Below, piece by piece: positions 23,116 to 28,377 of a stretch of 28,377 nucleotides of DNA; positions within the stretch are counted from its first letter, which is position 1, and the number at the start of each line of letters is the position of its first letter. The stretch lies in contig CABUHE010000026.1 of the NCBI GenBank assembly GCA_902491375.1, forward strand, positions 1 through 28,377, in the 5' to 3' direction. Both the position numbers and the translations under genes were made by a program. This DNA is from an uncultured Prevotella sp. GTDB taxonomy: Bacteria > Bacteroidota > Bacteroidia > Bacteroidales > Bacteroidaceae. The notes below the pieces were generated by a model. That model did not search any database, was not told where the DNA came from, and saw only the letters and a program-made list of their open reading frames with translations.

Positions 23116-24564
23116 TTATTTTTGCCAAATAAGTTTGTTATAAAAATCATCACCGCCCATCGACTCCTTGGCCGCATCATAGTTAGCTTTGTTTGTACGT
23201 TGCAGTATTGACGGATACTTGAAGCGTTTCAACATGTGCTTTGTAGCGTCAACACCAGGGCCGACAGGTATTTCGGGATAACCTGTGCGGTTGTGTTCAA
23301 ACCACTGCTGGTAGTCGCAGAAGAACAGTGCGAAAAACTTCTGTTCGATTATCCTCTTGAGAGTTCCGTCGTAAGCAGTTGCAGGATTGTCGAAATATCC
23401 GGCCGGAACCTCTGCGCCCCACTGCTCTATTGCAGCAGTAACGGCCTGCTTATAAAGTTCTGAAGCATCTTCTGAGATTATTCCACGCTGTGCAAGTTCG
23501 GTCTTTATAAATAGAACTTCTGGATAAGTCATCAACTGAAGGCGCATCGGAGCTACAGCAAGGTTGTCTGTATTAGGCAAAGATGCCGAGATTGAAGGCA
23601 ATACCTGATAACCGCTCTGCATTCCGTAATAGCCTGTAACGCCGTCATTTGTCGCTGTCTGAGCGAATATCGGAAGGCGCGGATCGTTCCATTCTTTAAG
23701 AGTATTTACAAAGAACTCTGACAAAACAAGGTAAGAAGTAAAGTCTGACGGACGTGCCAGAGGAGCTTCCTCAGGAGCTACTCCACTGATTGAAACCATT
23801 GCAGACTCGTCATTTGACTCGAATACAGGATACTTGTCAGGATTATCAACCATCTCTTTCAACTTGCTTGCAGCGTCAAGTTCAGGCACATCGATAATAC
23901 GGAGCAATGCTCTCATACGCAGAGAATTGGCGAACTTTCTCCAAAGTATTACGCCTTTGGTGTCTTCATCTGATGTACAATAGAGCATATCGCCTGAAGA
24001 ATTGAACTGCAGTCCTTTTGATGTGTCATACAGACTGTTAGCCTCGTCAAGCATTTCGATAATCTTAGAGTAAACATCTTTCTGCTTATCAAAGCGCGGC
24101 TGATAAACTCCTTCCTCACCAAGGCAGGCATCTTCACAAGGAACATCACCGAAAGCGTCGGTCAGAAGTTCAAATATCCAACCCTGCAAAGTAAGCGATA
24201 CGGCCATGTAATTATTGTCTCCGGCCTGTTCTCCGTATGTATAAATCTTCTTTGCATTAGTCAGCCAATAATAATAATTTGTCCACGTACCGTCGCCCGA
24301 TGCATCAGTAGCATTGTACCAACCTATACCTGATGTCGAACTTGTTGACACACAAAGCTGCATCAGCTGGAATGTCCATGAATTGTAACGGTTCCAGTTG
24401 TATGTCGACATTCCGTAAATAACTGGGCGCAGGAAGCTGCCGGCGTTTGCCTGACTCATGTGTGTCGGGTCAGTATTAAGCTCGTCGAACGAATCATGAC
24501 ATGAAGTCAGCAGCAATGCCGGTGCCGCAATGGCTAACACAGCGTTTCTTATAAATGATTTCAT
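23116..24564 (-). CDS. SusD/RagB-like outer-membrane lipoprotein
   Basis: A 482-residue surface lipoprotein that would act as the lid and ligand-capture subunit of the SusC-like transporter. A lipoprotein signal peptide ends at LLTSC (Cys22). FDELNTDPTHMSQ, the WTFQLMQ region and the C-terminal segment on tyrosines and tryptophans fit the SusD-like group 2 (starch-binding-associated) family with TPR-like helices. The frame is open to 24594, but a strong Shine-Dalgarno sequence (AAGGAG on the minus strand, 7 bases before ATG) and the lipobox fix the start at 24564, 16 bases after susC. The ligand cannot be read from sequence. Confidence 0.92.
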   Translation of the reverse strand: MKSFIRNAVLAIAAPALLLTSCHDSFDELNTDPTHMSQANAGSFLRPVIYGMSTYNWNRYNSWTFQLMQLCVSTSSTSGIGWYNATDASGDGTWTNYYYWLTNAKKIYTYGEQAGDNNYMAVSLTLQGWIFELLTDAFGDVPCEDACLGEEGVYQPRFDKQKDVYSKIIEMLDEANSLYDTSKGLQFNSSGDMLYCTSDEDTKGVILWRKFANSLRMRALLRIIDVPELDAASKLKEMVDNPDKYPVFESNDESAMVSISGVAPEEAPLARPSDFTSYLVLSEFFVNTLKEWNDPRLPIFAQTATNDGVTGYYGMQSGYQVLPSISASLPNTDNLAVAPMRLQLMTYPEVLFIKTELAQRGIISEDASELYKQAVTAAIEQWGAEVPAGYFDNPATAYDGTLKRIIEQKFFALFFCDYQQWFEHNRTGYPEIPVGPGVDATKHMLKRFKYPSILQRTNKANYDAAKESMGGDDFYNKLIWQK

Positions 24565-24580
24565 CGTTTCTCTCCTTTTG

Positions 24581-27500
24581 TTAGAATGATACATTTAAAT
24601 TTAAACCGTAAGAGCGTGTGCTAGGAAGACTTCCTACCTCAACTCCGGTAACCATAGTGTTTCCGTCAAGCGATACAGTCTCAGGATCAAACATAGGATA
24701 GCTTGTAATGCAGAGCAAGTTGCGTCCGTAAACACCGATGCTGGCTGTTTTGAGGAAAGTCTTCTGAAGCCACTTACGTGGGAACTCGAAGTCAAGGCGA
24801 AGTTCACGCAGCTTCAGGTAAGAAGCGTCAAACGAGTTAGTCTCAACGTTTGCGATTCTATATGTTTCCTTGTTGTATTTCTCTACAGTTGTTATTGTTG
24901 TATTGGGACTGTAAGTTCCGTCGCCATTGTCCACAACACCCGGTGCAATCATATAAACACCGTCAAGCAATGTGTAGCCTGCGTCGGTAATCTGCTTTGC
25001 GATTGCCGGGTCTGTTATATCAAGATAGAACGGTGTGCCGGGCAAACGGCCGTTAAGACTCTCGGTAAGGTGTCCCTGCTCCATCATCTTGTGATGAGAC
25101 TGTGAATAGATAAGTCCACCGTACTGTCCATCCCAAGACATTGACAACCGCCAGTTCTTATATTTAAGTGTGGTGTTGAATCCGCCTTTCCAGTCAGCAT
25201 AAGCACAGCCGACATATTCAATTGCGTCGGTACGCTCAGGCAGACCGTCGCTGCCGATGATAACCTGACCGGCATCGTTACGCTTCAACTTATATCCCCA
25301 AAGGTCGCCGGTTGTACCTCCGACAGTACCGATTATTGACACGCTTCCACTTACGTATGAGCCGATAACCTGCTGTTCGTCAGCCTCAGGTGACAGTGAA
25401 AGAATCTTATTGTTGTTCTTAGACCAGTTCAATGTTACGTCCCATTCCCAATCCCTTGTCTTTATCGGCATTGCATGGAGCACGAGTTCAATACCTTCGT
25501 TACGTACACAACCAGAGTTTATAGTACCTTTTGTATAGCCTGTTGTCGGATCAAAAGGCGCATCAAGAATCTGGTTCTTTGTTCTGTTGTAATAATACGT
25601 AGCGTCAAGTCCTATCCTGTTGTTGAACATACGGAAATCAAGACCAATCTCATAGTTGTTTGAAATTTCAGGTTTGAAGTCTGCGTTAAACAACGTTGAA
25701 GATGTAACGAGTGAACCGGCAAACGGACTTGTCTCATAATATCCAGATGTTTTGTAAGGATCTGTGTCGTTACCTACCTGCGCCCAAGAAGCTCTCAGCT
25801 TGAGTAAGCTGATCTGTTTAGGCATCGCAATCATCTCGTTAAGCACTCCACTGACGCTAACAGAAGGATAGAAGAACGAGCGGTTGTTCTTAGGAAGTGT
25901 CGATGACCAGTCATTACGTCCCGTAATATCGAGGAAGAGTTTGTTTTTATAAGCGAAGTTGGCAGTGAAATAAAGACTGTTTACCTGTTTTCTGTAGATA
26001 GTCGTGTTAACCTGAGGGTCTGAAATACCGTTTGCCAGACTGTAAACGCCCGGAGTATTAAGACCTATTACTGCTGCAGAAAGCAAGTCGTAATAAGAAT
26101 ACATGATGTTTCCACCTACTGCCGCGTTCACGTTCAGTCCGTTAGTAAAACTGTTGTGATAAGTGAGCAGAGCGTCACTGTTTATCTCATAGTCGATAAT
26201 ATTCTGCTTCTTGAAGTATCCGTTAGGGAACACTCTGTCGCTCATCGGCCTGTGCTGTTCCTGCATTTGAGCTGAAAGCTGTATGCCTGAACGTACCATA
26301 AAGTCGAAATGACTGCTAAGCTGTGCAGTAGCCGAGGCTGTAGATATTACGCTGTGCTTGGTCGAAGGGTTCTCCGATTCATAAAGAACGACGTAGGGGT
26401 TAGGCAGATATGAGCTGAAAGGACGTATCTGATTGACATTCTCCTGTCCCTTATACCACATCGGCTTAAACCAGTCAAGGTTAAAGTTAGGATTCTGGAA
26501 GATAAGGAAGTATGAGATAGAGTTGCTGTTGTAGCTCAATGACGGAACGTTTGCAGCGTCGCGGTATGTATAAGATGTCTTGAAGTTGAGCTTAACCCTG
26601 CGCGACAACTGCTGATTGGCAGATACTGACGCTGTAATACGCTCGTAGCCAGTATTAGGCAAAATCCATTCGTTCTTTGAATGAGTGAACGACACACGCA
26701 TGCTTCCTCTATCGCTCTTGCCTGTCAAGGCTACAGAGTTTGTTCTGGTATAACCTGTCTGGAACAAGCCTGAATGGTTGTTGCGATAAGGCACCCAAGG
26801 CGTCGGCGACTCGCCACGTCCTTCCAGTTCGGGGTCATACTGATAATAGCTCTGTCCGTCGAAGCGCGGACCGTAAGCGCTACTTGTACCTGATGTGCTT
26901 GAATTTCCGTCAGCTGCCGCACCATACGAATAATACAACTGGCCGGCATACTCTGTACCCGCTTTACCTATATAAGAAGGGAGTCCCTGGCCGAACTCAT
27001 ACTGATAATCTGGGAAATGGGCCGCAACATCCCATGAATTGTTGAAACTGTAAGTAACGCCCCAACCCTTATCGGCGTCAGCACCCGACTTAGTGGTTAC
27101 CATTATGACACCGTTGGCAGCGCGCGAACCGTAAAGTGCGGCTGCGCTTGCGCCTTTCAGTACCTGTATGCTCTCTATATCGTCAGGGTTAAGGTCAGAG
27201 AAACCGTTACCGTAGTCAACTGAGTTCTCACTGTTGTCGCCTGCTCCATAAGAAGTTCCAGGGTTGTTCATAGGGCTAGACATAGGCACACCGTCGACCA
27301 CGATAAGCGCGTTGTTGCCGTTAGGATTAAGTGAAACGTCGCCACGCAACGAAATTTTCGTTGACGACAGCGGTCCACCGGCAGAAATCACATTAAGACC
27401 AGCAACCTCGCCCTGCAAGGCCAGCGACCAGTTGGATGGCATTGAAGCCGTTATCTTTGAGCCGTCGACAGTCTCGGTGGCAAATCCCAATCCTTTTTCC

Positions 27501-27868
27501 TCACGCTTTATACCCAGCGCAGTTACGACGACATTGTTCAGTTCAATAGTTCCGTCTGTCAGCTTGGCGTTAATCTCGCTTTTGCCGTTCCATGCAATAG
27601 CCTTTGGCGAATAACCTACATAATTAAAAGTAAGTGAGTCTGTCTTTGCCGGAGTCTTGCTTACGGTCAGGGTGTATCTTCCGTCTACATCGGTAATGAC
27701 TCCACTCTGCTTCAAACTATTCATCCTCACGGTCACACCAATGAGCGGCTCGCCTGAGTCGTTGGTCACCTTTCCCGTGATTACACGGTTCTGAGCGTAA
27801 AGCGACGAAGGAACGAGCAAAACAGCTCCAGCCACACACGCCTTGGCAATTGAAGTAAAATCAAACAT
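24581..27868 (-). CDS. SusC/RagA-like TonB-dependent outer-membrane transporter
   Basis: A 1095-residue outer-membrane transporter importing a bulky solute with energy from TonB-ExbBD. The start is placed at the ATG at 27868 because the protein then begins with a normal signal peptide (MFDFTSIAKACVAGAVLLVP, cleavage after SLYAQ); the frame is open to 27931 but the extra 21 codons resemble no signal. A carboxypeptidase-regulatory-like domain follows (VITGKVTNDSGEPLIGVTV, about 29-110), then the plug with VVVTALGIKREEKGLG and LIVVDGVPM, and a 22-strand barrel ending in the aromatic NLNVSF. There is no STN domain, so it is not expected to signal directly to an anti-sigma factor. It heads the operon with the susD-like gene. 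Confidence 0.94.
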   Translation of the reverse strand: MFDFTSIAKACVAGAVLLVPSSLYAQNRVITGKVTNDSGEPLIGVTVRMNSLKQSGVITDVDGRYTLTVSKTPAKTDSLTFNYVGYSPKAIAWNGKSEINAKLTDGTIELNNVVVTALGIKREEKGLGFATETVDGSKITASMPSNWSLALQGEVAGLNVISAGGPLSSTKISLRGDVSLNPNGNNALIVVDGVPMSSPMNNPGTSYGAGDNSENSVDYGNGFSDLNPDDIESIQVLKGASAAALYGSRAANGVIMVTTKSGADADKGWGVTYSFNNSWDVAAHFPDYQYEFGQGLPSYIGKAGTEYAGQLYYSYGAAADGNSSTSGTSSAYGPRFDGQSYYQYDPELEGRGESPTPWVPYRNNHSGLFQTGYTRTNSVALTGKSDRGSMRVSFTHSKNEWILPNTGYERITASVSANQQLSRRVKLNFKTSYTYRDAANVPSLSYNSNSISYFLIFQNPNFNLDWFKPMWYKGQENVNQIRPFSSYLPNPYVVLYESENPSTKHSVISTASATAQLSSHFDFMVRSGIQLSAQMQEQHRPMSDRVFPNGYFKKQNIIDYEINSDALLTYHNSFTNGLNVNAAVGGNIMYSYYDLLSAAVIGLNTPGVYSLANGISDPQVNTTIYRKQVNSLYFTANFAYKNKLFLDITGRNDWSSTLPKNNRSFFYPSVSVSGVLNEMIAMPKQISLLKLRASWAQVGNDTDPYKTSGYYETSPFAGSLVTSSTLFNADFKPEISNNYEIGLDFRMFNNRIGLDATYYYNRTKNQILDAPFDPTTGYTKGTINSGCVRNEGIELVLHAMPIKTRDWEWDVTLNWSKNNNKILSLSPEADEQQVIGSYVSGSVSIIGTVGGTTGDLWGYKLKRNDAGQVIIGSDGLPERTDAIEYVGCAYADWKGGFNTTLKYKNWRLSMSWDGQYGGLIYSQSHHKMMEQGHLTESLNGRLPGTPFYLDITDPAIAKQITDAGYTLLDGVYMIAPGVVDNGDGTYSPNTTITTVEKYNKETYRIANVETNSFDASYLKLRELRLDFEFPRKWLQKTFLKTASIGVYGRNLLCITSYPMFDPETVSLDGNTMVTGVEVGSLPSTRSYGLNLNVSF

Positions 27869-27963
27869 ATAAATACCTATTAAATTTGTATAATACAACG
27901 TGACTCTGACGATAAACCGCAAAGCATGCATAAGCGATACGCCTCATCACAATTAATCACGCG

Positions 27964-27971
27964 CAAAGGTA
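27964..27971 (-). promoter_or_regulatory. -7 box for the susCD-phosphoesterase operon
   Basis: On the minus strand this reads TACCTTTG, a match to TAnnTTTG, about 95 bases before the SusC start. The nearest TTTG upstream gives a spacer of only 14 bases, so the -33 element is poor. This would fit a promoter needing an activator. Confidence 0.5.
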
Positions 27972-28131
27972 TTTACACTTTTTTACAAAGATAATACGTA
28001 GAAAATACAAAAGCGTTAATAAAATAAAGACAGAATTCAGGATTCAACATACCAAGCAGTTGATTTTAAGAATTATAAACTAATGCCACACCAGTATACC
28101 ATCCGCAGAACATCTTTATAATCAGGCATTT

Positions 28132-28219
28132 ACAAAAGAGGCCTTTTCACAACGTGAAAGAGCACATATTATAACACAAAAGAGGGTCTTTTGCGATGTA
28201 AAAGACCCTCTTTCGTAAA
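28132..28219. repeat. 22-nt-periodic intergenic repeat, copy C (4 units)
   Basis: Four 22-base units start at 28132, 28154, 28176 and 28198. Units 3 and 4 are reverse complements in their cores: AAAGAGGGTCTTTT (28179-28192) pairs with AAAAGACCCTCTTT (28200-28213) over 14 base pairs with a seven-base loop. Units 1-3 follow the same variant order as copy A (GGCC, GCAYR, GGTC). Confidence 0.85.
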
Positions 28220-28323
28220 ACGTTCAGAAATAAATAAGTAAAAACATGGTTGCAACCTCGTCTGCTATCAGCAAACCGACTGAGATACGTATGCAACCAG
28301 AAGCAACACCTATTTATATAATA

Positions 28324-28358
28324 AGAGGCTGTCTCAAAATAGACTTGAGATGGCCTCT
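28324..28358. terminator. edge hairpin: terminator or insertion-sequence end
   Basis: AGAGGCTGTCTCAA (28324-28337) pairs with TTGAGATGGCCTCT (28345-28358) over 14 base pairs, two of them G-U type, with a seven-base loop. On the plus strand TGTTTGTTT follows. The sequence GAGGCTGTCTCAAAA also resembles the terminal repeats of some Bacteroidales insertion sequences, and the window ends before this can be settled. Confidence 0.5.
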
Positions 28359-28377
28359 GTTTGTTTCATCTCAGATT

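Larger units (their letters stand above)
27932..28377. other. gene-free right flank
   Basis: No gene is seen on either strand. The stretch holds the -7 box of the SusC gene (27964-27971), repeat copy C (from 28132) and a strong hairpin at the very edge (28324-28358). The rest (about 27990-28130 and 28220-28320) is AT-rich and shows only a loose inverted pair, TGGTTGCA (28248-28255) with TGCAACCA (28292-28299). Confidence 0.55.

Noticed and set aside
28248..28299. tRNA or riboswitch in the right flank
   Set aside because: The TGGTTGCA/TGCAACCA pair encloses no cloverleaf arms or conserved T-loop, and no known riboswitch core is visible.

Overview
The window is bacterial chromosome from a Bacteroidota member, most likely order Bacteroidales and probably Prevotellaceae. 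This rests on a SusC/SusD outer-membrane pair, TAnnTTTG-type -7 promoter boxes in front of several genes, the aspartate transcarbamylase pair pyrB-pyrI, and closest recalled homologues of the ordinary genes being Bacteroides/Prevotella proteins. Genus and species cannot be fixed from sequence alone. No rRNA, tRNA, CRISPR array, transposase or phage gene was seen.

Layout from the left. Bases 1-638 are AT-rich and gene-free, with one copy of a 22-nt-periodic repeat and the terminator of a class A penicillin-binding protein (minus strand). Divergent from that gene run pyrB-pyrI (pyrimidine synthesis) and glyA (serine/glycine and one-carbon metabolism). A bidirectional terminator separates glyA from a minus-strand block: a TtcA-type tRNA thiolase, a DMT/DUF486 membrane protein, a two-module flavoprotein resembling a fused NfnA-NfnB transhydrogenase, serS, and the ribosomal pair rplU-rpmA. 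An 837-base gene-poor stretch follows, then on the plus strand an LPG-synthase-type membrane protein and the dipeptidase pepD. On the minus strand come a PBP4-type D-Ala-D-Ala carboxypeptidase and a small PH-domain membrane protein; divergent from these is nadB. Next is a divergent HxlR-regulator/cupin pair with both promoters and a candidate operator palindrome visible.

The right third is an accessory-looking minus-strand locus: SusC-like TonB-dependent transporter, SusD-like lipoprotein, an unrecognised small exported protein, and a 741-residue exported protein joining a calcineurin-type metallophosphoesterase to a complete glycerophosphodiester phosphodiesterase domain. The last two overlap by an ATGA. 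I infer a system that captures a phosphodiester compound at the cell surface and cleaves it in the periplasm or at the surface; the substrate is not known.

The most unusual non-coding signal is a dispersed intergenic repeat built of 22-nt units. Four copies are seen (near 392, 12149, 20069 and 28132). Units in two copies are reverse complements of their neighbours and would form long hairpins. Other leads are a long inverted repeat before the Nfn-like gene, a palindrome at the cupin promoter, and a leader before nadB with alternative pairings.
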